DNA of 64,000 bases from Datisca glomerata (taxonomy: Eukaryota; Streptophyta; Magnoliopsida; Cucurbitales; Datiscaceae): NCBI GenBank assembly GCA_003255025.1, contig QANY01013250.1, forward strand, positions 124,001 through 188,000. The letters are read 5' to 3'. The translations under genes were made by a program, and so were the position numbers. The notes under the pieces were generated by a model. The model made no database searches. It saw only the letters and a list, made by a program, of their open reading frames with translations, and had not been told where the DNA came from. Shown here one piece after another: positions 33,458 to 44,763 of the stretch. Numbering within the stretch: position 1 is the first letter of the stretch; each line of letters starts with the position of its first letter.

Positions 33458-33479
33458 ATATATATATATATATATATAT
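33458..33479 (+). repeat. (AT)n tract, right half of the split hAT tract
   Basis: About eleven AT dinucleotides. The left half is 25276-25296. The virus and its filler DNA lie between them. Confidence 0.8.
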
Positions 33480-33489
33480 TTATTAGGGT

Positions 33490-34130
33490 TTTAGGTTTGA
33501 ATGATGTCTCCCTCTCGCCTCTCCCTCTCACTTCCTCCCGCCTTTCCATCTCCCTCAACTCAGATTGCTCAATCCATCTAGCCTCTCCCTCTCGCCTCAT
33601 CTCGCCTCTCGTTCTCTTTCAGTATTCAATCCATCTCGCCTCTCCCTCTCCCTCAGCTCATTCCATTTCCCTCTCCCTCAGCTTACGACGCCTCCTTTCC
33701 CTCTCCATCTCACGATGCCAGACGTCTCCTTCTTCGTCCAGGTAAGATCGATGGTTCTTTTGGGTTTTCCATCCATTTGTGAGGATGTCTTGTTGTTGTT
33801 ATATATTTGATCTTCAAATGTCTCAAACTTTCTTATCTTTGGGATTTAGTCAACACCTTTGAGTTGTATCTCTTTTTTATTTTTCAGTAGCTATGGTTCT
33901 GTAAATACCAGATGACTTTTTATCTTAAATGAGGTAAAACCTAACTTGCTGCTATCCTGGGGTAGAGATTGCACATGTTTCTTGTTATGAATCTGGGTCA
34001 ACGTCAATTGGTTCATGACATTTTAAACTATTGTTGAATACTACTAAGTATTAAGTGATTGAATGTAAAAATCTTAACCTGTCATGTTGATAAACTATCC
34101 TGATTTATATTATTGTTTGTGTTTTATTAG
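33490..34130 (+). other. hAT transposase leader exon and intron
   Basis: A pyrimidine-rich, non-coding leader ('ctctccctctcgcctc' units) ends at a consensus donor (GTCCAG|GTAAGA, exon end 33741). The intron 33742-34130 ends 'gttttattag' directly before the transposase ATG at 34131. Antisense and sense ORFs here are low-complexity shadows. Confidence 0.65.
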
Positions 34131-35330
34131 ATGTCTACTGGAACTCCAAGTCAAAACCTTGATGATGTAGTAATTAATGATGGTTTTTCACTACCACCAA
34201 AACTTGCGAAAGGTAAGAGAAAATGCAACCGAGTCTCTCCTGGTGTTTGGAATAATTTTGTAAGAGTTGAAACTGGTGATCCTAATGGTGAGAGAGCTAC
34301 TTGTAATCATTGTAAGCGTACGTTTGCATGTGTTAGTGCTAATGGTACTTCTTGTCTATGAAATCATTTGAAAAGATGTAAGAAGAATCCTAATAGTTTT
34401 GATGATCCTAAGCAAAAACTGTTAGTTCTTAATATTAATCAATTTAATCCTAATAGTAGTAGTGAGGGAGCTGCTGATAGTACTTGTACAATATCTACTT
34501 GAGTGATTATCAAGTTTTTGAAATTTTTCTACGAAATAGCATTAAGACTTTTCGGGACTTTAAATGTTACATCTCATAGATATGTTCATGAGGTTTTTTT
34601 ATTGAAAACTTGATTAAGAGATATTCTTCATCTAGCAATGTTCTTTTTAAAAAAATGGTAAGTAATATGAGGATCAAGTATTGGGGAGGCTCATAAAGTG
34701 TCAATTATTTGTTGTTTGTTGCTACCATTCTTGATCCCCGCTTTAAAATGAGATTTGTGTTACATGCATATAATATGCCATATGATCCTGACCTTGCCAG
34801 TGAACTGAAAAGGAAAGTGACTTCTACTTTTGATAGAATATTTTAGGAATACAAAAGTAAGGTTACTTTAAGTCAATCAGTACCATTTATTGATCAATCA
34901 TCACAATCTGAGATAGTTGAAAATGATGATGAATATGATTTTACCCCACATCTTCAAAACAGTTGTGTAAGGAAAATAGTCTAGAGGTTAAGTCAGAGAT
35001 TGATAGATATTTATTGGAGTCATGTTTAAACCTGAATATTGAGTTGGATCTTCTTAATTGGTGGAAAATAAACTTTTCAAGATATGAGGTTCTTAGCCTT
35101 ATAGCTAGAGATCTCTTGACGATTCATATCTCCACAATTACATCTGAGTCAACCTCTTCAGTACAAGTTGTCAAATATTGGATCCATTTCGCAGTTCCTT
35201 AGCTCCGAAAACTGTTGAATCTCTTATACGTGCACAAAATTAGATTATGAGTAAACATGTGCGTATTAATCTCAATGAGACATTACAAGAGATTGTGGAA
35301 ATAGATGAAGGTAACTCATTTATATATTAT
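34131..35330 (+). pseudogene. hAT transposase pseudogene
   Basis: 34131-34361 encodes a BED-type zinc finger (SPGVWNNFVRVETGDPN, ATCNHCKRTFAC, then NHLKRCKKNP after an in-frame TGA at 34359-34361). After a large internal deletion, 34725-35280 encodes the end of the catalytic region (ATILDPRFKMRFVLHAYNMP) and the hATC dimerisation domain (EIDRYLLESC, LLNWWKINFSRYEVLSLIAR, DPFRSSLAPKTVESLI). At least four stops and frameshifts are present. It starts right after the leader intron. Confidence 0.85.
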
Positions 35331-35842
35331 TATTTTTATTTTTTTACATGCTTTTGAACTCATTATCTTCATGTTTCTGAACTCATTGTCTTCATGTGAA
35401 TATAATGTATCAAGATGCAAGAGGAGGGACCATTCCATGATGTGATTGGAGATTGAAAATGGATGAACTTCTATGTTTTGTTGTTTTTCTGATTTACTCT
35501 TTTTTATATATTTGAATGTTGGATATCATTATTTGTATTTTGGAGTTTGAATATGTTTGAATGTTAGATATTAGTATTTTGAATTTTGAATATTTTTAAA
35601 TGTTGGATATTAATACTTTGAAGTTTAGATATGTTTGGATATAGGGAACTCCTAGCCAAAATTTATCTTTATTGCTAAATAATATATTTATTGTAAAACA
35701 GGTATTTAGTCCGTTAACTTCGTTTGAACTGACTGTTGAATCTCGGCCTAAATTTTTGTCATATTTATGATCGGTTTGGTCCTCCTGAATTAGATGTGAA
35801 ATAAGGATAAAGACAAAATTATGCTGAATAACGTGGGACTAC
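35331..35842. other. Decayed hAT 3' region
   Basis: AT-rich. 'gatcggtttggtcctcc' (35762-35778) matches the subterminal sequence near the left hAT end (25197-25213), in the same orientation. No closing TIR is visible. Confidence 0.45.
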
Positions 35843-36473
35843 CTCACATAACTACTTTCATCGTCTACTTCAATTGCATCTTCTGTTATTACTTTGAGCT
35901 CCTCCAAAGAATAAGGATGCTCCGGATCCTTTATATCTCTAATATGTTAAGGATAATAAGACAGAAAATGACCGACAAGATTTGGCGTATGCAAATGTTT
36001 ACGATCTTTAAACATCACAAGAAGAAGCATATAACAACTACAGAAATTTACCAAACAAACTTTCATGATCTATCAATGTTTTTTCTTATAGTATTTTTCA
36101 TTGGTAAGTATTTATTTACATATATATTTATATACATTGATCTGCTGCACATCAAGATCACTTACCATCCTAATAAGTAATAACTGCCAGAGAACTAAAC
36201 TAATTCCCTTTCAGCTCCACTTTTGTTGGAACTTGGAAGTGAACATCACATAATCAAGCACAAAAGTAATTCCCTGATAACTAGATATGATCATATGTGT
36301 CACTATATGATAAAGGTGAATCAAAACAACAAGGTCGATGATAGAATATAAAAAATCTCTAGTTGGTCAATGTGCTCCATAGCATACTCATCTGCATCTG
36401 ACAATGCACTACAAGCCTGACGCTCTTTCTTTTGATACACGACGGGATTGGCATTTATCAACCCAGAAACCAT
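35843..36473 (-). pseudogene. AE7/MIP18-like (cytosolic Fe-S assembly) gene fragment
   Basis: AE7 (CIA2B/MIP18 family) is a targeting factor of the cytosolic iron-sulphur assembly machinery, ~155 residues long. Exon 1 (36473-36351) encodes MVSGLINANPVVYQKKERQ through HIDQLEIF. Exon 2 (about 35946-35843) encodes HIRDIKDPEHPYSLEEL, KVITEDAIEVDDESSYVR and ends at AG|GTAGTC. The remaining exons (family text VTFTPTVEHCSMATVIGLC onward) are absent where hAT-derived sequence begins. The donor after exon 1 and the acceptor before exon 2 are degenerate, so it is a relic. Confidence 0.8.
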
Positions 36474-37035
36474 GTTTGTTCCCTGCTGGTATTGCGTCAA
36501 ATGAACATAGTACCATAACAACGAAATAAACAAACTACAATCTATATAGAGAAACAAAATAAACACATAAGGAGAATAACCCTCCATGAATCTAGACTCA
36601 TTACTAGTTTTCTAACATGAAAATAAGGATATAAAACCCTCAAGAAACTGGAAATAGCATGACTTAAGCAAATACTACTCTTCACTGTAAGAACGAAAAC
36701 AAAATTTCTATTATATATAGCTAGAGCTGTTACCAAATGAACAAAAGCTTTTTCCTAAAAGTTGTTGGGGACTGGGTGTGGGTGTTCAATAATTGGAGAA
36801 GGGAAACACGCAGAATCACAGAGACGGTAATCGCAGACATTATTAAACGGTAATCGCGTGGTTTCAAGAGACGAAGGACACTATCATAGAGACGAAGAGA
36901 AACACGAGGCGAAGCTTCGCCGGACACAAGGGTTTCATAGAGATGAAGGGAAGCAGAGACAAGGGAATCGCAGAGGGGTTTTGTAGAGAAGGGTTTGACA
37001 GAGGAGTTTTTGGAGAAGGGGAGGGAAGGGGACTC
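36474..37035 (-). other. 5' UTR and promoter side of the AE7-like relic
   Basis: Read on the minus strand, a pyrimidine-rich leader (about 37030-36735) ends at a good donor (CATTTG|GTAACA). The intron ends 'taccagcag' just before the exon with the start codon. 'gcgattaccgt' occurs twice in the leader. Overlapping ORFs here are not supported as genes. Confidence 0.5.
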
Positions 37036-37417
37036 AAATGAAATTTCTTTATTATAAAAGGTATATGTCTTTTACTATATATAAAAAAATCACAAATCTT
37101 TTTAAAAGATCTTAATATACTTAAAATAACACAAGGAATCTTTGTATCTCTAAAATATGCTTGGATCTTTCTATGAGAATTTTCCAAAACGAGACGAAAA
37201 GCTAGACATGGAGCGACTACAAAGGCGGTAAAACACAGACGGGGATTGAGCTGACATTCAAATGAGTACATGTACGGACTTGGGCATCTTGGCTTAAGTT
37301 CAAACGCGATGGGTAACTTAGGAAACAACATATTTTAGGACTATAATTAGAAAAACGAAAATATATAAATGATCGCAAAAAATGACTGATATACAATCTG
37401 TTTTAATTATTTTAGTG

Positions 37418-37720
37418 TAAACTCTTGCCATTTGAGAAGTCATTTGTCTTGCTTTGGAGTTTAATGTCTCTAACCTTCATGTTGAATCGGATGTTTTGCT
37501 GGTTACTAACACGATTTGCAACGAGACTATTCCTTCGCCGATTTAAAAAACACCATCTCTGACAATCAGAAAGTTTCTTCGCATTTAGAAGTGAAGGTTT
37601 TTTCTTTTTGCCTTCGTAATTAGTCCGTTCATTTGTCAGATAAACATGTCATTCTCAGTAGGGAGAATTTGCGCTAGCTCGAGTTTTCTCTTCCATAGTA
37701 AGAGGATGTTTTACAACTTG
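37418..37720 (+). pseudogene. RNase H-like (LINE-type) fragment
   Basis: In one frame the plus strand reads EVICLALEFNVSNLHVESD, followed by VLLVTNTICNETIPSP. This is the pattern of the RNase H-like domain (RVT_3) at the end of plant L1-type LINEs and related gene fragments. Stops follow soon after. No other LINE domain is adjacent. Confidence 0.5.
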
Positions 37721-38122
37721 ACATATTAGACAATCCCAGAACAAGTTCTCAACCTATATAAGCTTGGACTCCCTCAACCCATGGGTTGAATTATTTCAGT
37801 CTCTAGCTTAGAAATAATATCGAATTAATTTCAGTCTTTACACAAACAGAAAACAGTAAAAATAGAAAATTTCTTCTCCTTGTGTAACGTTAACCATATT
37901 TTTACCTTGAATGCCTCACAGGAAAATACCTCTTCCTTCCCAACCATGACAAGGGTAAGAAAAAAAACTAAGCCCTAACCAGAGTAAATATCATATATTG
38001 CACATGAGGAAGCGAATTATATCCACTATAACTGCTGCCCGACAACCAGCACAAGCTAAGCGGACAGCCATGACCAATATTTTTGTTGGAGCCAGGATCA
38101 AGAGTGATATAACTTGATTGTT
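37721..38122. other. Intergenic, 3' side of the TRM6-like gene
   Basis: No gene is seen. A segment around 'ttggagccagga' is present twice (about 38086 and 38127, overlapping the end of the coding sequence), a small tandem duplication. Confidence 0.5.
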
Positions 38123-41100
38123 TTATTTGGAGCCAGGATTAGGATCACTATCACTACATATTCTAGTCCCACTAAGGATGTAGCCACCAAATGCACTCAT
38201 CTGCATACAGGGATGGGTTCTTGATGGAAGTACCTGCATAATTATCAACAATTAGAGGATATATTATATTACTAAGCTGTAATCAGAAAAGAAAAGAGAT
38301 GGTATGCTTCAGATATGATTCATAGTACTTTGAATAAACAAATTTATAAAGAAATAACATTATTTTGTTGAAAATGATTTCATATCCATCTTTGTATCAA
38401 GCAGTTGAATTTATTTTCTTATAGCGCGGGTATCCGGGGCTTTGCCCGGACTACAGAATCAAATGCTTCCACAGACTGAAATTCATGACCGGGTAAACCT
38501 CCAGTGGCCTTGAAGAATTCTCGCTAGGGATGAATTTCGATCCCAGAACCTCATGCATTACCGCATAGGTCGCAACGCCCGCCCAACCGCTAGGCCAACC
38601 CCTGGGTCCAAGCATTTGAGTAGATTTGTATTTGGAAGCATTTTAGGAGACAATTGGATATGTATTTCTAAAATGTGCTTCAAACGCACAAGAGAGTTTG
38701 AACTTTTTTAAAGAGAAAATTAGAGAGGATTCCATTTTCATTACTTAGTTCCAGTTGGAAAAAATTAAGCACAGGAGAATTTGAACTTTTATCAATTGGC
38801 TTCACTATTTTCTTATTCATTCAACTTTTTCCTCTTCTTTATCTTATACAAATTAATAAAGAGCATCCACTCCATGAAGACACATAAAGCAGATCAAATA
38901 AAACCTGATATTCACGTAGCCAAGGTTCTGATATTTGTAAGCTGATTGCCAGTTTCTCATGCTGTAGATTATGCATGCAAGTTGCAAGAGGCTGTGATTC
39001 GGGAAAAAATAAATAGAATCAAGTATCAAGTATGGCAATGCAAGTACAATACCAATAAGACCACTAGTATCATAATGTGATAAACTAAGATGTAATTTTT
39101 TCCGTCGGTAATAAACTAATACTAACATTAAGGACAGGGCTTACTAAAAGTAAAATCCTCACAAATATGCACATGCATTAGTATCAAAAAGTCAGAAATG
39201 CAAGTACTAAGGCAACATTACCTAAATAAATTCAATTATCCACCACGACCTTTGAACTATTCTAATTTTCACTAATAACAAAAAAATGACAAAACCATAG
39301 ACCAAATTTGTATGATGATGCCCATAAAGTGTAAAAATCAAACAAAAACAATAATCTCAATTACAAAGATATGGTGAATGAGAAGCTAGAGGAAGAATCT
39401 TATGGATAAAAGAGATTAGAGAAAGAAGAAACCTGAAGATACTGGTGGTAAATTGCAAAAGGAGCTGAATTTGCTAGAAGGGGCAATAGATCTTTAACAA
39501 GAACCCAAATATCCAACTCCGGTGCAGCAATTACTAGGCTGCACAATGGATTGGAAAGAATGATCAGCAAAATGCTACTTTGTTAGTATGGCAATTATTA
39601 CAAGAGTTTGCCTACCTAGTAAATCCATTTTCTTTCCACAATTTAATTGCTTCCTTTGATGCCTTATCTCCAGCTTTTACAGTTTTGGATGCTCTGTTTA
39701 AAGGTAAAACAATAGACTTGAATGTCCCATTTTCAGATGGAGAAGGAATTTCATCGATCATGATTGTTTGAGATGCATGGTCCTGTAAAAATCATCTTCT
39801 GAAGGGATTAGAAGCCTGCGAAAATATTACTTTTCTACAAATACACCCTGCGAACAAAGAAACATATAAATAAGTCAAATCACCACTTACATCTGTCTGA
39901 TTTTCTGTGTTACAGACTTGATGCTTGTCAACAAGCTCGGAAGATCCAACAGTGGATGAACAGAGATCAAGGATTGGTGAACGAAGTATCCTGGATAGTC
40001 ATAGAGCAATTAGAAATATTTAATTGAGACACCTACACAGCAGAAGAAAAGGTAAAGTGTGGTGATTATAGGCCTGAGACTTGGGGTGCATTATAAAACC
40101 CCATGCACAACAAATGACGTGGTGAAGAAGCAGGAAACATACCTCATGACAGAGAAAGCAAGACTTATCCTTATATAGCTCTAAACTTATCCTTATATAG
40201 CTCTAAACAAGTGTCAAACACTAACTTAATGGCCTCCAACTTTCCTCCAAAGAACAAATTCAATTCAAAGATGCAGAATGGAAAGGTAGACTTTTTCTCT
40301 TACTCATGAGACTGCGATCATAAATAAAGTTGAAGGCAATGTACCTCTTGCAAATGTCATCACTGAAGTTGAAAATCCTCACTATTTCCATAGGAGATGG
40401 TGTATTTCCTGGATAAGTATTGCATGCATAACCAGTACCTAATGCATTGATATAAGCTGTCAGTTATCCTATACGGTTTTAAGATGTTTAAAGCGGAGAA
40501 AACACGAAATTTTATTTTTCATGTAAGAAAAAATAATTGAAGTGCAAAGAGTGTTAAACATCTCAATTCATAAAAGAGCTTTTTAATAAACATTTTTTAA
40601 TTCATATAGGAGTGTTCAGAATCATATAAAGCATCATGTGCTTCGCTGGAAGAAAGAAGAATAATGCAACAAACCTCCTAAGCGCTCTGCAATAGCACCC
40701 GTAAGAAGACCTCCAATCATGTCCACCACGAGGACATCAGAATTTGCAGAAACATTACCCAGAGATAACAGAAGAGATAATGCATCTACTCGCAAGAATC
40801 TGAACCACAGATCACGACAAGTTAAGATATGATTTTACATGGACATCAACGATGCAGTTCATACAAACAGAATAACCAACCCACTCTCAAACAAGGTAAC
40901 TCCTGTAAGATTTAATCATAGAAAAAGAATTGCAAAACAACTTGGATTTTGTTATTGGTAAAGAATTTGGAGCCAAAATTTAAGACCAGTTAACAATTCA
41001 TGCAAAATGCTTAGACGGGACAAGGTCCAAGAAAATATGCACATGATGAGTCATGACTGAATTTTCTATGCTCGATAGGATTTATCAACATCGTAACTGG

Positions 41101-42484
41101 CTAGTTTGGCACCCTCATATATCATGTATTAACATGTCTAGCACTCAAGAATGCAATTGCTCATATTGGTACCAAAGAAATCTAAAGGAATATGCATAAA
41201 ACTACAAAAATTACCATTACCCAATTCTTTCTGGATATTTCTTGAAGTATGCCTCGCATATACTGGAAAAGATGATGACATGCAGGATTAGTGACTATTT
41301 ACCAACTGATTTCATCATTAAAGAAACCACAATGTAAATAGTAGAGATACATATTTATTTATATCTACATGTTGTATTGAATTTCAAAGAGCTAGATGTT
41401 AAGAGCTAGAGATTGCCTTCGAGTAAAAGGGCGCCTCATAAGCACTCTGGGAGCATACTTCTTCTGTTTCTTAATCCTATACTTCTCCTGAATATACAAT
41501 AAAAACCAAATCAGCCTGAAAAGTCAGCAGTATTCGCCAATATGCATCCACTAAATACCTGTGAAAATAGTGTTTTGTTTTCAAAAGTTGCACTGTTAGC
41601 AATGAGAGCTTCCACAATTTCATCACCTGTTGCACCCTGACTACATGAAAAGAAAATATATGAATCTAAGACTCCGAGCATCCCAATTATCCAAATCATG
41701 AGAAGGAGGCAGCAAATTTGAAATGCAAAAGCTGGCTGAGCCTTAGTTGGCCACAGTTGCCCTATGTTACCATTCATGCAAAAACTAAACAGCTTATAGT
41801 GATTAGAAGAGAAAAGGTAAGCAAATTCCTCAATGAGCTTATTATACATACTTGTCATTTGAGTGAAAAAAAAAATCTAAAAGCTCCTAGTAGGCCGAAA
41901 AATAAAGGTCTTGCCTTCGCAATGCATCAATGTCTTCACCAGTGAGACTCTGTGCCTTATTATTGTCAACTAGATTACGATTGTCTCTCGACACATCGTT
42001 TGATTGGCATTCCCTTTTCTCCTGAACATTATTACCTGTCAAAAGAAAAATATTCAAACATAGACTAAAATAAGAATACGACTTGTGCACACTTCCACAA
42101 CAGTACGCAACACCCTGGAACCTTGAAACAATATATAACAAAAATAAACCTTCTTCAATGGATGGAATGAAGCGAGACAGATATGGCCCCTTAGAACCAT
42201 TTTCAATTTGAAACGAGGAACCGAATGGACAACCTATCAAGGACTGCAGAGAGCAATTTTTATTCCCAATTCTCACCGTCCTGCAAAGCCATTAAGCAAT
42301 ACCTCACGCGTCGAAATAATGAAGCAAAATAAAACAATTTCATAGGGAAGAGAACTTACGCAGCGGCCGAGAGACGAGCAAAAACCAGACGGTCGCCATC
42401 ATTGATGTCCAGCAATACACTGCAACCTTCCCAGGCAACTCTAGGGTTTCCCACTGGATCGACTGGAGCATTATTCGAGGACAT
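38123..42484 (-). CDS. TRM6: tRNA (adenine-58-N1)-methyltransferase non-catalytic subunit
   Basis: TRM6 pairs with catalytic TRM61 to make m1A58 in tRNA. Thirteen exons on the minus strand keep one frame (453 residues, normal length): 42484-42360, 42280-42150, 42035-41915, 41640-41559, 41487-41417, 41262-41221, 40799-40675, 40438-40345, 39990-39891, 39782-39616, 39538-39433, 38991-38905, 38233-38123. Recognised text: VAWEGCSVLLDINDGDRLVF, IGNKNCSLQSLIGCPFGSSF, GATGDEIVEALIANSATFEN, KYRIKKQKKYAPRVL, ICEAYFKKYPERIGF, LVVDMIGGLLTGAIAERLGG, APELDIWVLVKDLLPLL, MSAFGGYILSGTRIC. Introns 3 and 5 lack GT but have AAG|GCAAGA and AAG|GCAATC donors, GC-AG type. Their use alone keeps the frame. No inactivating mutation was found. 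Confidence 0.9.
38415..38608 (-). repeat. tRNA-derived SINE in the last TRM6-like intron
   Basis: On the minus strand, GTTGGCCTAGCGGTTGGGC (38599-38581) is an RNA polymerase III A box, and GGATCGAAATTC (38543-38532) is a B box about 40 nt on. A tRNA-unrelated body and an A-rich tail ('ataagaaaataaa', about 38423-38411) follow. This is the architecture of plant Au-like SINEs. It lies between exons 12 and 13. Confidence 0.75.
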
Positions 42485-43370
42485 TATCGATCCTTATACG
42501 ATAGAGATACACGACGAGGACAACTAAAACCTTAAACCACAGTATGTCTCGAAATCAGGGTTTAGGAGCAGAAAAGGAGTGAACACGAAACATTACGGTT
42601 TAAGCGTTAAGCAGTTGGGCTCGAGTCTCTCGGTGTCCCATCCGCGACCTCGACCATACTATCCTTTTAGGGCCGAGGAGTCGAAGACGGCCTATACAGA
42701 GGTCATATGATCACGGACTACCAGTCCCGTGCAGCAATGGACTTCTTCGTCCTACTTTGGACTCGGGCCATAGTTATCTTATAGGGAAAATTACAAAAGA
42801 CACCCCTCAACTTTATAGCTGTTGTCATTTTTAACTCTAACTTTTTATTTTTATCATTTATAACCTTAAAGTTAAGTTTTTAATTTAAATATAACCTTAC
42901 CGTCTAAAATTATAACCACAATGATTTGGCTTATGCATTAGCCCCAAACGACGTGGTTTTGGTAGCTCGACCAACAATGAGATATTGAGCTTCAAATACT
43001 TCTCCCAGTTGAGATTTTGATTTCTTTCTCAGACACGCCGCTGAGTGAAGGGGTATCATCAACGTTCTTAGTCATTTTGGCCTAGCCCTGTTGGCGTCCT
43101 TACTGGAAAACATGACATAGGGACATCTGGGGCCGTAAAAGTTATTGGTTGTTATTGTTAGATCTTTAATCCAATATTGGATTTATATGTAAATAATTAT
43201 GTGTTGCAGACTGTCAAATAAAGTTAAACCCAATTAAAAGTGATTTAATAAATTTTTGGATAATTGGATTTTTAATGTATCTGATAGGTTGTGTACCATT
43301 TAATGTGTAGAGATTTTAGAGTAATTTCTATTTTTATGATGAGTTAAAATAAAAATATCAAAAGATGAAT
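42485..43370. other. TRM6-like promoter and intergenic DNA
   Basis: 42485-42650 would be the 5' UTR and promoter of the TRM6-like gene. 42781-42915, starting 'gggaaaattacaaaagacac', is AT-rich and MITE-like. Nothing further was recognised up to the copia relic. Confidence 0.45.
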
Positions 43371-43880
43371 TATCTATGCAGTATGACAATACCTGGTTTA
43401 TCTCAACTTTCTAGCCTTCTACTATACATTGTTTTGTAAATGATCCATCTAATAATCATGTTTCTAATGTATCTCCTATTGATACCTCTGATTATATAGA
43501 ATCTTCTCCTATATATGTTATTGATTCTGTTATTACAGATCATCGTGCATCTGTTGAATTATCAAATACTGCAGATTCTAACTCTTTACAAGTTGAACCA
43601 ATGGCACAAAACTTACCTGATATATCCAATTCTCTTGTTATTGATCTGAACGTATCTTAACCTCCCATTATTGTTGAGCATAACACTTCTCATACTCTTG
43701 CTTAAGGTATTTTTGTGAATCAACAAAAGCATACTCAAGATCTCCTTCTAAAGGTTGGAATGAGTCTGGCAAAACCTTGTATCTCACCTTGCTACACAAA
43801 AACTTCTTTTTTCAACTCACAATGGATCTCCCTTATCTCATATAACACTGTACAAAAGCTTAGTTGGTTCTTTTCAGTAC

Positions 43881-44510
43881 TTGACTCTTACTAGTCCAGA
43901 CATTGCTTTTGCAATGAACAAAGCCTGCCGGTTCATGTATGCTCCCACTACAGCACACACTACTACTGTTAAATGCATTCTAAGATACATCTCTGGCACT
44001 TTATATAATGGTTTATGGTTCAAATCTGGTCCTATTCATCTCTATGCCTTTATTGATGCGGATTAGATAGGGGACCCTTCAGATAGACGGTCCACTACTG
44101 GTTTTGTTATTTTTCTTGGTTTAAACCCCATTTCTCGGGTGCTAAGAAGCAACATACAGTAGCAAGGTCCCCAACAGGAGCTGAATACAAGGCTCTGGCT
44201 AACACTTCAGCTGAACTTTCTTGGTTGAGACTGCTTCTATGTGATCTACATATTTTTCTCAAGACTCCTCCAAATCTTTAGCGTGATAACACCTCTGCCT
44301 TAGCTTCCAACCCTATTTTCTATGTTAAGACTAAGTATGTTGAAATAGATTATCACTTTGTTAGATAGAGCTGCGAAAAAAAATCTTCGTATTAGACACA
44401 TTAATATTGAGTTTCAGCTAGCAGATTTGTTTATAAAGCCTTTGGCCTCTTCCAGATTCTTATCTCTTAAGCACAAACTCATGCCCTCTCAAGAGAACAT
44501 GAGTTTGAGG
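43881..44510 (+). pseudogene. Copia RT/RNase H remnant
   Basis: Conserved copia text: DIAFAMNKACRFMYAPT, TVKCILRYISGTLYNGLWF, DPSDRRSTTGFVIFLGLNPI, HINIEFQLADLFIKPLASS. It is spread over three frames with at least five stops. Confidence 0.8.
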
Positions 44511-44763
44511 GAGGATGTTAAGAGTAATGGAGCTTTATGTTTAGCATTTTATGCTTTATTGTGTTGTACACTTTTAGCTCATAAGATTGTACTTAGTTAG
44601 TAAAGTTGTTTACTAACTGTCCTTTATCTGTTATCAGTTAGACTTGTATAAATATCTTTTGCGAGCTTAATGAGAAGGTTATCGAAGGCTATCTTTCAAG
44701 CCTGTCTCATTTACTTTGTCTTCTTGCTATCTTCTTCTTACTTCATTCTTCTTATCTGCATAA

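Larger units (their letters stand above)
25119..35790 (+). mobile_element. hAT transposon split by a viral insertion
   Basis: The left end is TAGGGGTGTTCAAAAATCG (25119), followed by GATCGGTTCGGTCC-type subterminal sequence and a TA tract (25276-25296). After the viral block, the TA tract resumes (33458-33479), followed by a pyrimidine-rich leader and the transposase gene. The complete hAT-like element at 44764-45856 has the same layout (end, subterminal repeats, TATA tract, CT-rich leader), which supports joining the two halves. The right end is not recognisable; hAT-like sequence fades near 35780. Confidence 0.6.

Noticed and set aside
35821..36180. 119-codon plus-strand ORF
   Set aside because: Overlaps AE7-like exon 2 in antisense; the minus strand gives a clear family match.
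36864..37331. 155-codon ORF on the minus strand
   Set aside because: It overlaps the leader and promoter side of the AE7-like relic and resembles no protein.
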